A DNA stretch of 12,005 bases from AC-32 sp046726435. GTDB taxonomy: Bacteria; Actinomycetota; Thermoleophilia; Gaiellales; Gaiellaceae. The notes beneath the pieces are model-generated. The model did not search any database and was not told the DNA's origin. It worked only from the letters and a program-made list of their open reading frames with translations. This document shows positions 1-6,962 of this stretch, in pieces (position 1 is the first letter of the stretch; every line of letters begins with the position of its first letter). The stretch spans positions 1-12,005 of the forward strand of contig JBKPAM010000146.1 in assembly GCA_046726435.1 (NCBI GenBank), in the 5' to 3' direction. A program made the position numbers and the translations under genes.

Positions 1-1
1 C

Positions 2-125
2 TCTAAGGCGCTCGCTTGCGACGCCGACCAGAAGAGGGCGTCCCGGCTTGGCCGGTGCGCCCGTCTAAGGCGCTCGCTTGCGACGCCGACCAGAAGAGGG
101 CGTCCCGGCTTGGCCGGTGAGCCCG
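2..125. repeat. Two contiguous copies of a 62-bp intergenic repeat
   Basis: Positions 2-63 and 64-125 are the same 62-bp unit with one difference (C at 58, A at 120). A third copy starts at 126 but breaks off after TCTAA (126-130). Each unit contains a short inverted repeat, GACGCC/GGCGTC (20-25 with 37-42 in the first copy) around an 11-nt loop, so each could form a small hairpin in RNA. No open frame with protein-like composition runs through it. The window begins inside the array, so more copies may lie to the left. The end of the second copy lies directly against the candidate -10 element of the next gene. Function is unknown. Confidence 0.9.
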
Positions 126-127
126 TC

Positions 128-133
128 TAACGT
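128..133 (+). promoter_or_regulatory. Candidate -10 element TAACGT
   Basis: TAACGT fits the TANNNT -10 pattern and ends 7 nt before the ATG at 141, so transcription would start at or next to the start codon. Its first bases are the end of the broken-off third repeat copy. No convincing -35 hexamer is visible. Confidence 0.35.
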
Positions 134-140
134 TCCTGCC

Positions 141-338
141 ATGGCTCCCCCGCCTCCGCGGCCTGCGCTCGGTGCGCTCTTCCTCGTCCTCGCGCTCGCC
201 TTCGCCGGGATCGCGGCGGCCGCCGCCGAGGCCGTGGACACGGAGCCCGGGCTGGTCGTGGTTGTCATCGCGGCGGGCGCGATCGGTCTCTGGCTGCTGA
301 CTCTCGCGGTCCGGAACCTCCGCAGAACGCGGCCGTAG
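141..338 (+). CDS. Small two-helix membrane protein, function unknown
   Basis: This is a 65-residue protein that I do not recognise. A proline-rich N-terminus (MAPPPPRPA) is followed by a hydrophobic helix at about residues 10-29, a short acidic linker (EAVDTEPG) and a second hydrophobic helix at about residues 34-55, ending in a basic tail (RNLRRTRP). The basic tail after helix 2 suggests both termini face the cytoplasm. The ATG at 141 is preferred over an in-frame start at 78, because the upstream stretch would be translated from the repeat array and a TANNNT hexamer sits 7 nt before 141. It ends 37 bp before the sigma factor gene on the same strand, but that gene has its own candidate promoter. 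It could be a membrane partner of a neighbouring system or a plain small membrane protein; nothing here decides. Confidence 0.6.
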   Translation: MAPPPPRPALGALFLVLALAFAGIAAAAAEAVDTEPGLVVVVIAAGAIGLWLLTLAVRNLRRTRP

Positions 339-363
339 CTCGGATAACGACCAATCCAGGCAA

Positions 364-369
364 TATCCT
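364..369 (+). promoter_or_regulatory. Candidate -10 element TATCCT for the sigma factor gene
   Basis: TATCCT fits TANNNT and is followed by exactly 6 nt and then the GTG start at 376. This spacing would place the transcript start on the start codon, giving a leaderless mRNA. No Shine-Dalgarno sequence is seen upstream of the GTG, which supports this reading. The -35 region (about 341-346) is not recognisable. Confidence 0.45.
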
Positions 370-375
370 CTGCGC

Positions 376-1161
376 GTGCCGGCCGACGACACGCAGGCCC
401 TCTGGCGGGACTACCGCAAGACGAAGGACCAGGCCGTCCGCGACCGGCTGATCCTCACGTACGCGCCGCTCGTCAAGTACGTCGCCGGGCGCCTCGGCAG
501 CGGCCTCCCCGCGCACGTCGACGAGAACGACCTCGTCTCCTACGGCCTGCTCGGCCTGATGGGCGCGATCGAGCGCTTCGACCCCGACCGCGACATCAAG
601 TTCGAGACCTACGCGATCGCGCGGATCAGGGGCTCGATCATCGACGAGCTCCGAGCACTCGACTGGGTGCCTCGCTCGGTCCGCTCGCGCGCCCGGGACA
701 TCGAGCGGGCGATCGCCGAGCTCGAGCGCACCCTCCGCCGTGCGCCCACGGACGAGGAGATCGCCGGAAAGCTCGGCATCTCCACGGACGAGCTGGACGA
801 GAGCCTCACGGACATCGGCCGCTCGTCGATCGCCGCCCTCGACGAGCTGTGGACGGTCTCCTCGAGCGGCGGCGACCAGGTCGCCCTGATCGACACGATC
901 GAGGACACCCACGGCCCCGAGCCGCAAGCCGAGCTCGCCCAGACCGAGCTGAAAGAGGCGCTCGCCGAGTCGATCGCGCGGCTGCCCGAGCGCGAGAAGC
1001 TCGTCGTCACGCTCTACTACTACGAAGAGCTGACCCTGCGCGAGATCGGCGAGGTACTCGGCGTCACCGAGTCACGTGTCTCGCAGCTCCACACGAAGGC
1101 GATCCTGCGCCTGAAGGCCCGCCTCGCCGGATCGACCGCGCGCGCACCACTCGGCCGCTAG
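376..1161 (+). CDS. FliA/WhiG-family RNA polymerase sigma factor (sigma-28 group)
   Basis: This 261-aa protein is an alternative sigma factor that would direct RNA polymerase to a special promoter class; relatives control flagellar genes (FliA) or sporulation (WhiG). Region 2 spans about residues 22-103, with the family signature DLVSYGLLGLMGAIERFDP (52-70) and the -10-binding part RIRGSIIDELRALDWVPRSVR-like segment at 83-103. Region 3 covers about 104-150. Region 4 covers about 190-250, with a helix-turn-helix (LREIGEVLGVTESRVSQLH, 221-239) for the -35 element. Length is normal for the family. The GTG start gives a natural N-terminus and has no ribosome binding site, only a TANNNT box 6 nt before it. 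No flagellar, anti-sigma or sporulation gene is visible in this window, so its regulon cannot be named. The small membrane protein just upstream is an untested possible partner. Confidence 0.9.
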   Translation: MPADDTQALWRDYRKTKDQAVRDRLILTYAPLVKYVAGRLGSGLPAHVDENDLVSYGLLGLMGAIERFDPDRDIKFETYAIARIRGSIIDELRALDWVPRSVRSRARDIERAIAELERTLRRAPTDEEIAGKLGISTDELDESLTDIGRSSIAALDELWTVSSSGGDQVALIDTIEDTHGPEPQAELAQTELKEALAESIARLPEREKLVVTLYYYEELTLREIGEVLGVTESRVSQLHTKAILRLKARLAGSTARAPLGR

Positions 1162-1209
1162 GGCCTCACGCGGGTTCATTTTCCGCCGAAGCGCTGGATC
1201 AGGAAGACT

Positions 1210-1215
1210 TACGGT
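1210..1215 (+). promoter_or_regulatory. Weak candidate -10 element for the sugar importer operon
   Basis: The 114-bp gap between the sigma factor gene and the binding protein contains TACGGT, which fits TANNNT, and would leave a leader of roughly 55 nt before the ATG at 1276. A -35 match is not evident. An AGCGCT palindrome lies at 1190-1195, where a -35 would sit; LacI-family sugar repressors often use operators with such a core, but the symmetry does not extend outward, so I do not call an operator. Confidence 0.2.
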
Positions 1216-1275
1216 GCGTTTCAACACTGGTAGGAGCGGGGCATCTCTATGTCGAGACCAGGAAGGGAGACCCCC

Positions 1276-2568
1276 ATGCAGTTTCGAGGCCCAGTAGCGG
1301 CAATCGCGACCGTGGCGACAGTACTCGCCCTGACCGCCTGCGGGGGAGGCGGGGGCGGGGGCGGAGGTGGCGGCACCACCAGCGGCGGCGGGAGCGCCAA
1401 GACGCTTTCGCCGGACGACGCCAAGAACCCGAAGGGCAACGTCAGCTGGTGCATCGGCAAGGACACGACCGGTGCGTTTGCGGCGATGGTCAAGCAGTTC
1501 AACGAGGCGAACCCGAACGCGAAGGTAAAGCTGATCGAGCTGCCGACCTCGGCGGACCAGCAGCGCGCCCAGCAGGTGCAGCGCCTACGCGCGAAGTCGT
1601 CCGAGTGCGACATCCTCGGCATCGATCCGATCTGGATGGCCGAGTACGTTTCGCAGGGTTGGCTCTATGACCTGACGGATGTGATGAGCCCGCGCAAGAG
1701 CGACTTCATCGGCTCGACGGTCGAGAGCGCGAGCTACCAGGGCAAGAACTGGGCCATCCCGTTCAACACCAACGCCGGCTTCCTCTACTACCGCACCGAC
1801 AAGGTGAAGACGCCGCCGAAGACGTGGCAGCAGGTCTACGCGGATGCCAAGCAGGACGGCGGGCTCGTCTACCAGGGCGCGCGCTACGAGGGCTTGACGG
1901 TCAACTTCCTCGAGCTCCTCTACACCGCCGGCGGCAAGGCGATCTCGGACGACGGAAAGAAGTCCACGATCGATTCGCCACAGGCGAAGGAGGTGCTGAC
2001 GTTCATGCAGAACGGCGTCAAGGACGGCGCCGTGTCGCACGCGGTCAGCACGTACATGGAGGAGGAGTCGCGTCGGGCCTTCGAGGCCGGAAAAGCGGCG
2101 CTCATGCGCCAGTGGCCCTATGCCTACGCCCTCGGACAGAAGTCCCCGATCAAGGGCAAGTTCAAGATCGAGACGCTCCCGGGCTGGAAGGACAAGCCCG
2201 CTAGCGGTGTGATCGGCGGCTACAACCTGGCGGTCAGCGCGTATTCGAAGAACCCCGGTACGGCGCTCGCCTTCGCTGAGTTCGTGACGCAGCCGAAGCA
2301 GCAGGAGTACATGGCCGCGAAGACGACGCTGCCGCCGACGCTCAGCGAGGCGTATGACGCGCCGTCGGTCAAGAAGGTAATGCCGTTCGCGAGCGAGCTG
2401 CGCAAGGCGATCGAGCAGGCCCACCCACGTCCGCTCTCGCCGGTCTACCCACAGATCAGCGAGGCGATCTTCAACAACGTCTACAACGCGCTCTGGAGCG
2501 GCACGAGCGTCGACTCGGCGTTGAAGAAGGCCAACGACCAGATCAACCAGGCCTTGAAGACGTTCTAA
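1276..2568 (+). CDS. Sugar ABC transporter substrate-binding lipoprotein (trehalose/maltose type, ThuE/LpqY-like)
   Basis: This is the extracellular binding protein of a CUT1 sugar importer (solute-binding protein family 1), 430 aa. A short signal peptide ends in the lipobox LTAC, so Cys22 would be lipidated and the protein anchored outside the membrane. A run of 11 glycines and a TTSGGG stretch form a flexible tether (residues 23-39). Family segments include IPFNTNAGFLYYRTD, YQGARYEGLTVNFLE and RPLSPVYPQISEAI near the C-terminus, which resemble trehalose/maltose binders such as ThuE and LpqY. The start at 1276 is preferred over an in-frame ATG at 1249, because GGAAGGGAG (1261-1269) is well spaced for 1276 and the signal peptide then begins cleanly with MQFRG. 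The stop codon directly abuts the first permease gene. The exact sugar cannot be decided from sequence. Confidence 0.9.
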   Translation: MQFRGPVAAIATVATVLALTACGGGGGGGGGGGTTSGGGSAKTLSPDDAKNPKGNVSWCIGKDTTGAFAAMVKQFNEANPNAKVKLIELPTSADQQRAQQVQRLRAKSSECDILGIDPIWMAEYVSQGWLYDLTDVMSPRKSDFIGSTVESASYQGKNWAIPFNTNAGFLYYRTDKVKTPPKTWQQVYADAKQDGGLVYQGARYEGLTVNFLELLYTAGGKAISDDGKKSTIDSPQAKEVLTFMQNGVKDGAVSHAVSTYMEEESRRAFEAGKAALMRQWPYAYALGQKSPIKGKFKIETLPGWKDKPASGVIGGYNLAVSAYSKNPGTALAFAEFVTQPKQQEYMAAKTTLPPTLSEAYDAPSVKKVMPFASELRKAIEQAHPRPLSPVYPQISEAIFNNVYNALWSGTSVDSALKKANDQINQALKTF

Positions 2569-3507
2569 ATGGCGACGGCGACTGAGACAGTCGCCCGTCC
2601 GCGCAGGCGGCGCTCCGGTCTCTCGCAGCGCCGCCTCGCCGGACTGCTGGTCTCGCCGGCGTTACTCGTCATCCTGCTCGTGGCCGCATACCCGATCGGC
2701 TACGCGATCTGGCTTTCGCTCCACCAGTACAGCCTGATCCACAAGGGCCTCTCGCGCTGGTCCGGCTTTACGAACTACAGCGACGCGCTCTGGGGAGACC
2801 AGCACCAGCAGTTCTGGAGCGCGTTCAAGACGACGTTCCTCTTCACCGGCATCTCGGTGACGCTCGAGCTCGTCCTCGGCCTGGCGATGGCCCTGGCGAT
2901 GCACCAGGCCTTTCGAGGGCGCGGCGTCCTGCGGGCGACGGTCCTGGTGCCGTGGGCGATCCTGACCGTCGTCACCGCGATGACGTGGAAGACGATCTTC
3001 GATCCCGACCTCGGCTTTGCCAACACGATGCTCCGCGCCCTCCACCTGCCGGGGGGCCACGTGGTCTGGCTCGGCCAGAGCGGCTATGCGATGGCGGTGC
3101 TGATCTTCGCCGACGTCTGGAAGACGGCACCGTTCATGGCACTGCTGCTGTTGGCGGGCCTGCAGGTGATACCCGAGGACGTCTACGACGCCGCCAAGGT
3201 CGACGGCGCGACCGCGTGGCAGCGGTTCCGCCGGATCACGCTGCCCTTGCTGACGCCGGCGATCCTGGTGGCGCTGATCTTCCGAACACTCGACGCGCTG
3301 CGGATCTTCGACCTGCCCTATGTGCTCACCCAGGGCACGAACGGCACGACGACGCTCTCGCTCGAGGCGCAACAGACCCTCGTGAACAACGGGATCATCG
3401 GGCTCGGCTCGGCCCTGTCGGTGCTCACCTTCGTGACCGTGATGATCGTCTCGTTCCTGTACATCCGATTCGTCGGGGGCAACATCCGTGCCCTCGCAGA
3501 GGACTAG
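2569..3507 (+). CDS. Sugar ABC transporter permease, MalF/ThuF/SugA type
   Basis: This 312-aa integral membrane protein forms half of the translocation pore of a CUT1 importer. A basic N-terminus (RPRRRRS, residues 10-16) precedes about six membrane helices, roughly at 24-46, 88-110, 121-140, 173-198, 229-247 and 277-300. The cytoplasmic EAA loop that docks on the ATPase is at residues 203-226, with the conserved pattern AAKVDGA followed by F and LP. Length fits the family. The ATG follows the TAA of the binding-protein gene with no gap, and no clear ribosome binding site is present, which suggests translational coupling. It should pair with the next gene's permease. Confidence 0.93.
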   Translation: MATATETVARPRRRRSGLSQRRLAGLLVSPALLVILLVAAYPIGYAIWLSLHQYSLIHKGLSRWSGFTNYSDALWGDQHQQFWSAFKTTFLFTGISVTLELVLGLAMALAMHQAFRGRGVLRATVLVPWAILTVVTAMTWKTIFDPDLGFANTMLRALHLPGGHVVWLGQSGYAMAVLIFADVWKTAPFMALLLLAGLQVIPEDVYDAAKVDGATAWQRFRRITLPLLTPAILVALIFRTLDALRIFDLPYVLTQGTNGTTTLSLEAQQTLVNNGIIGLGSALSVLTFVTVMIVSFLYIRFVGGNIRALAED

Positions 3508-3512
3508 TGCCA

Positions 3513-4403
3513 ATGGGCGTCGTCGCCGCCGAACGCACCACCCCCAAGGCCCGCGCGGCTCGTAAGCGCAAGGTCCCGTTCAACACCCAGTGGCTGCTCT
3601 GGATCGGCGTCGTCCTGATCATGATCTTCTGCCTGTTTCCGTTCTACTGGCTGATCAACACGTCGCTGAAGACCGGCGCCGACCTCTCCACCGCCAAGGT
3701 CTTCCCGCCGCACCCGAATCTCGACAACTACTCGTCGATCTTCAGGAACGCCGACTTCGTCAAGGCGCTCCGGAACAGCATCGTCCTCGGCCTCGTCACT
3801 ACCCTGATCGCGCTCACGATGGGCTCCTTCGCGGCCTACGCGTTAGCGCGGCTCCACTTCCCGATGAAGTTCCTCCTTCTTGCCGTCATCCTCTCGATCA
3901 CGACCTTCCCGCCGATCGCGATCGCGGCGCCCGTGTACAAGCTCTGGACGGACATCGGTCTCTACGACCAACCCCTCAGCTTAGGGCTGATCCTCCCCGA
4001 CCTGACCTTCACCCTCCCACTGACGATCTACATCCTGACTTCCTTCTTCCGGGAGATTCCGCGCGAGCTGGAGGAGGCGGCACTCGTCGACGGGGCGACG
4101 TACTTCCAGTCGTTCCGCAAGGTGGTGATTCCGCTCGCCGCCCCGGGTCTCGTCACCGCCGGCCTGCTCGCCTTCATCTTCGTCTGGAACGAGTTCCTCT
4201 TCGCGATCACGCTGACTGCATCGCCGAGCGCGCGCCCCGTGCCCGCGGCGATCGCGTTCTTCACCGGTAGCCAGCAGTTCGAAGTCCCGCTGGGCACGAT
4301 CAGCGCTGCGTCCGTCGTCGTGACCGTGCCGCTGATCTTCCTCGTACTGATATTCCAGAAGCGCATCGTCGCCGGCCTCACCGCCGGCGCGGTCAAGGGC
4401 TGA
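3513..4403 (+). CDS. Sugar ABC transporter permease, MalG/ThuG/SugB type
   Basis: This 296-aa second pore subunit has a basic N-terminus (residues 12-20) followed by about six membrane helices, near 26-49, 88-112, 119-140, 156-178, 209-232 and 265-284. The EAA loop is at residues 184-207, with the pattern EEAALVDGA, then F and IP, followed by WNEFLFA (225-231), which is typical of MalG-like permeases. The start at ATG 3513 is preferred because AGAGGA at 3498-3503 is 9 nt away. An in-frame GTG at 3507 overlaps the previous stop and would add two residues but leaves only 3 nt to that binding site. It is the last gene of the plus-strand importer operon and ends 11 bp from the stop of the converging ATPase gene, with no obvious terminator hairpin between them. 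Confidence 0.93.
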   Translation: MGVVAAERTTPKARAARKRKVPFNTQWLLWIGVVLIMIFCLFPFYWLINTSLKTGADLSTAKVFPPHPNLDNYSSIFRNADFVKALRNSIVLGLVTTLIALTMGSFAAYALARLHFPMKFLLLAVILSITTFPPIAIAAPVYKLWTDIGLYDQPLSLGLILPDLTFTLPLTIYILTSFFREIPRELEEAALVDGATYFQSFRKVVIPLAAPGLVTAGLLAFIFVWNEFLFAITLTASPSARPVPAAIAFFTGSQQFEVPLGTISAASVVVTVPLIFLVLIFQKRIVAGLTAGAVKG

Positions 4404-4414
4404 GCCGTGAAGGG

Positions 4415-5605
4415 CTAGGCCGGGGCCGCTTCGCGCTCGCGCGCCGTTGAGGTGAGCGAGCGCCCGGAATCGAGATCGAAGAAGTGCAGCTTCGAGGAGT
4501 CGAGCCAGAGCTCGGCCTCCTTGCCCTGGCGAACGCCGCTCGACGCATCGAGCCGGGCGACGATCGTCTCGTCCTCGCTACTGAGCTCGGCCGAGCCGGA
4601 CTCCTCGGCGAGCTCGCGCAGCTCCTGCGACTCGATCCCCTGCGCCCCGAGCGAGAAATGCGCGTACAGCTCGGAGCCCATCGACTCGACGACGTCGATC
4701 TTCGTCCTGAAGACGGCACCCTCGTCACGCTTGTCGCCGACGAGCGAGGCGTCCTCGAAGTCCTCTGGCCTGATGCCTGCGATCAGCCGCTCGCTGTTGA
4801 GCCTGCCGCGCACCGAGTCCGGGATCTTCGCCTCGACCATCGGCAGCTTCACCGTGTCGCCGTCGAGGTGGGCAGGGAGGAAGTTCATCGACGGTGAGCC
4901 GATGAAGCCGGCCACGAACAGGTTCACCGGCTCGTCGTAGAGCTCCTGCGGCGGGCCGACCTGCTGGACGACCCCGAGCCGCATCACGGCGACGCGGTCG
5001 CCGAGGGTCATCGCCTCGGTCTGGTCGTGAGTCACGTAGACCGTCGTCGTGCCGAGCCGGTTCTGTAGCCGCGAGACCTCGGCGCGCATCTGGACGCGGA
5101 GCTTCGCGTCGAGGTTCGAGAGGGGCTCGTCCATCAGGAAGGCCGTCGGCTGGCGCACGATCGCCCGCCCCATGGCGACGCGCTGGCGCTGGCCGCCGGA
5201 GAGGTTCGCCGGCTTCCGCTCGAGCTGCTCGGTCAGGTCGAGGATCTTCGCCGCCTCTTCGACGCGTTCGGCGATCTCTTCCTTCGGCTCCTTGGCCAGC
5301 TGGAGCGCGAAGCCCATGTTCTGGCGCACCGTCATGTGCGGGTAGAGCGCATAGCTCTGGAAGACCATGGCGATGTCGCGCTCCTTCGGCGAGAGGTCGT
5401 TGACGACCTCGCCTCCGATCAGGAGCTCGCCCTCGGTGATGTCCTCGAGCCCGGCGATCATCCGCAGCGCGGTCGACTTCCCGCAGCCGGACGGGCCGAC
5501 CAGGATCACGAACTCTCCGTCGGCGATGTCGAGGTTCATGTGCTTCACGGCCTCGGTGCCGTCCTTGTAACGCTTGGTGACGTCGTTCAGGACGATTTCT
5601 GCCAC
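4415..5605 (-). CDS. ABC sugar importer ATPase, UgpC/MsmK/SugC type
   Basis: This 396-aa cytoplasmic ATPase would power the CUT1 importer on the opposite strand. All nucleotide-binding motifs are intact: Walker A GPSGCGKST (37-45), Q-loop Gln83 in VFQSYALYPH, signature LSGGQ (135-139), Walker B AFLMDE (155-160) with Glu160, D-loop SNLD (163-166) and H-loop His193. After about residue 235 comes the MalK-type OB-fold regulatory domain, including IRPEDF (282-287), a hallmark of this subgroup. Such ATPases often serve several sugar importers. The start is GTG at 5605, chosen because the family begins right at MAEIVLNDVTKRY. Its first 19 nt overlap the end of the GH13 gene upstream, so the two are probably co-transcribed. 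A TAAAAC box lies 9 nt before the GTG and might be an extra weak promoter. The gene symbol is left open (msmK/ugpC/sugC/thuK names all apply to relatives). Confidence 0.93.
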   Translation of the reverse strand: MAEIVLNDVTKRYKDGTEAVKHMNLDIADGEFVILVGPSGCGKSTALRMIAGLEDITEGELLIGGEVVNDLSPKERDIAMVFQSYALYPHMTVRQNMGFALQLAKEPKEEIAERVEEAAKILDLTEQLERKPANLSGGQRQRVAMGRAIVRQPTAFLMDEPLSNLDAKLRVQMRAEVSRLQNRLGTTTVYVTHDQTEAMTLGDRVAVMRLGVVQQVGPPQELYDEPVNLFVAGFIGSPSMNFLPAHLDGDTVKLPMVEAKIPDSVRGRLNSERLIAGIRPEDFEDASLVGDKRDEGAVFRTKIDVVESMGSELYAHFSLGAQGIESQELRELAEESGSAELSSEDETIVARLDASSGVRQGKEAELWLDSSKLHFFDLDSGRSLTSTAREREAAPA

Positions 5606-6885
5606 GGCACCGGTGTTTTACCACTCTGCGGGAGAATCAGTCCTCGATCAGCGTCGTCTCGCTCCGAGATCAGACGCCGGTAGTGCTCGAGCAGCGAGTC
5701 CCGATCGCCTCGCTGGGCCTCGACGTTGCGCTCCTGGGGGTCGATCGGCGGAAGCCACGGCGTGCCCGTCGTGAAGCCGCCGTTCGGGCTCGCGTCCCAC
5801 TGCATCGGGTGGCGGTAGGCGTCGCGGCCCGCGCGGTCGAAGGGCGGATCGGCGCCGGGCCCGTCGAGCATGCCGATCTCGTCGCCCTGGTAGACGAAGG
5901 CCGTCCCCGGGAGCTTCAGCAGGAGCGTCGCGGCGTCGCGCACGTGCTCGGGCCCGAGGCGGCTCGCCAGCCGAGGGAAGTCGTGGTTCGACATCACCCA
6001 CGCGACGCGCCCGAGCTCGAGCGCGGGCTCGATCGCCGCGCGGAGCCGTTCCTCGTCCCAGGGCGCGAAGAGGAGCTCGAACGCGAACACCAGGTCGAGC
6101 ACCTCGAGGTAGGGCGGGTACGCGCTCGTCGGGAGGTAGACCTCTCCGACGAGGAACGCGTCACCGGCGGCCTCCCGAATCCTTCGAAGCGCGTCGACCG
6201 CCTCGGGCCGGTTGTGCGAGTAGACGTGGTCGAGGGTCGCGTTCTCGTCGACGAGCGGGAGCGGGAAGCGGCCGGACGCTGGTGGGTCGTCGCGGAGCTC
6301 GGCGTCCTTGATCAGGACGTTGACGGCGTCGAGCCGGAAGCCGTCGACGCCGCGCTCGAGCCAGAAGCGGACGACCCCCTGCATCGCCTCGACGACCTCC
6401 GGGTTGCGCCAGTCGAGGTCGGGCTGCTCGGGGTAGAAGGTGTGCAGGTACCAGCGCCCGCTCACCTCGTCGCGGCTCCAGGCGCGGCCGCCGAAGGCCG
6501 CGGTCCAGTTGTTCGGCGGGCCGTCGACCGGCGACCAGATGTACCAGTCCGGGTGCTCGCGGAACCACGGATGCTCGATCGACGTGTGGCACGGGATCAG
6601 GTCCATCAGAAGGCGCAGGCCCCGCTCGTGCGCCTCGGAGACCAGGTCGTCGAAGTCGTCCATCGTCCCGAGCCGGGGGTCGACCGCCATGTAGTCGGAG
6701 ACGTCGTAGCCGAAGTCCGCGAGCGGGGAGGGGTAGATCGGCGAAAGCCAGAGCGCATCGACGCCGAGGTAGGCGAGGTGGTCGAGCCGCTCCGTGATTC
6801 CGCGGAGGTCGCCCACGCCGTCGCCGTCCGAGTCCTGGAAGGAACGCGGATAGATCTGGTAGACGACGGCGTCACGCCACCACAC
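5587..6885 (-). CDS. GH13 alpha-glucosidase without C-terminal domain
   Basis: This glycoside hydrolase family 13 enzyme is likely to split imported alpha-glucosides in the cytoplasm (no signal peptide). From the GTG at 6885 it is 432 aa. It shows the N-terminal VVYQIYPRSFQDSDGDGVGDL (7-27) and all catalytic residues: nucleophile Asp186 in GFRLDA, acid/base Glu248 in LVGEV and Asp302 in SNHD. Region I reads DLIPCH (95-100), where the common Asn is Cys. The barrel appears complete, but the protein ends shortly after HYRRLISER, whereas relatives of about 520-560 aa continue with a beta-sandwich domain. The last residues read into the ATPase start region, with a 19-nt overlap. The start at 6885 is preferred over an ATG at 6969, because the extra 28 residues are unlike the family and TATTCT sits 8 nt before the GTG. 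Exact substrate (maltose, isomaltose, trehalose or sucrose-like) is not decidable. Confidence 0.85.
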   Translation of the reverse strand: MWWRDAVVYQIYPRSFQDSDGDGVGDLRGITERLDHLAYLGVDALWLSPIYPSPLADFGYDVSDYMAVDPRLGTMDDFDDLVSEAHERGLRLLMDLIPCHTSIEHPWFREHPDWYIWSPVDGPPNNWTAAFGGRAWSRDEVSGRWYLHTFYPEQPDLDWRNPEVVEAMQGVVRFWLERGVDGFRLDAVNVLIKDAELRDDPPASGRFPLPLVDENATLDHVYSHNRPEAVDALRRIREAAGDAFLVGEVYLPTSAYPPYLEVLDLVFAFELLFAPWDEERLRAAIEPALELGRVAWVMSNHDFPRLASRLGPEHVRDAATLLLKLPGTAFVYQGDEIGMLDGPGADPPFDRAGRDAYRHPMQWDASPNGGFTTGTPWLPPIDPQERNVEAQRGDRDSLLEHYRRLISERDDADRGLILPQSGKTPVPWQKSS

Positions 6886-6893
6886 GGCGCCGC

Positions 6894-6899
6894 AGAATA
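6894..6899 (-). promoter_or_regulatory. Candidate -10 element TATTCT for the GH13-ATPase operon
   Basis: Read on the minus strand, TATTCT lies 8 nt upstream of the GTG at 6885, so the transcript would start at or very near the codon. It is back to back with the EF-G2 promoter 15 bp away. Each promoter's -35 position falls on the other's -10, so the two should compete for polymerase. Confidence 0.4.
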
Positions 6900-6914
6900 G
6901 ACGCGGCCCAGGGG

Positions 6915-6920
6915 TAAGAT
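6915..6920 (+). promoter_or_regulatory. Candidate -10 element TAAGAT for the EF-G-like gene
   Basis: TAAGAT fits TANNNT closely and would give a leader of about 36 nt carrying a good Shine-Dalgarno sequence (AGGAGG, 6946-6951). The -35 position (about 6892-6897) falls on the opposing TATTCT box. Confidence 0.45.
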
Positions 6921-6962
6921 CGAGGCGCCCGTTTCCCGCGTACTCAGGAGGAGCCTCAGCCG

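Noticed and set aside
2..130. Possible CRISPR array
   Set aside because: The repeat copies are contiguous and nearly identical over their whole 62-bp period; there are no variable spacers and no cas genes.
78..140. N-terminal extension of the small membrane protein from an ATG at 78
   Set aside because: It would be translated from the repeat array and cross the candidate -10 box; the ATG at 141 gives a compact two-helix protein.
1190..1195. AGCGCT as a LacI-family operator before the sugar operon
   Set aside because: Only six bases are symmetrical; flanking positions do not match, and such hexamers are common in GC-rich DNA.
1342..1373. Canonical four-run G-quadruplex
   Set aside because: Only three runs of three or more G are present; the fourth is GG, so a classical motif is not met.
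3507..3509. GTG overlapping the previous stop as the start of the second permease
   Set aside because: It is only 3 nt from the ribosome binding site AGAGGA, while ATG 3513 has normal spacing; it would add just two residues and is not excluded.
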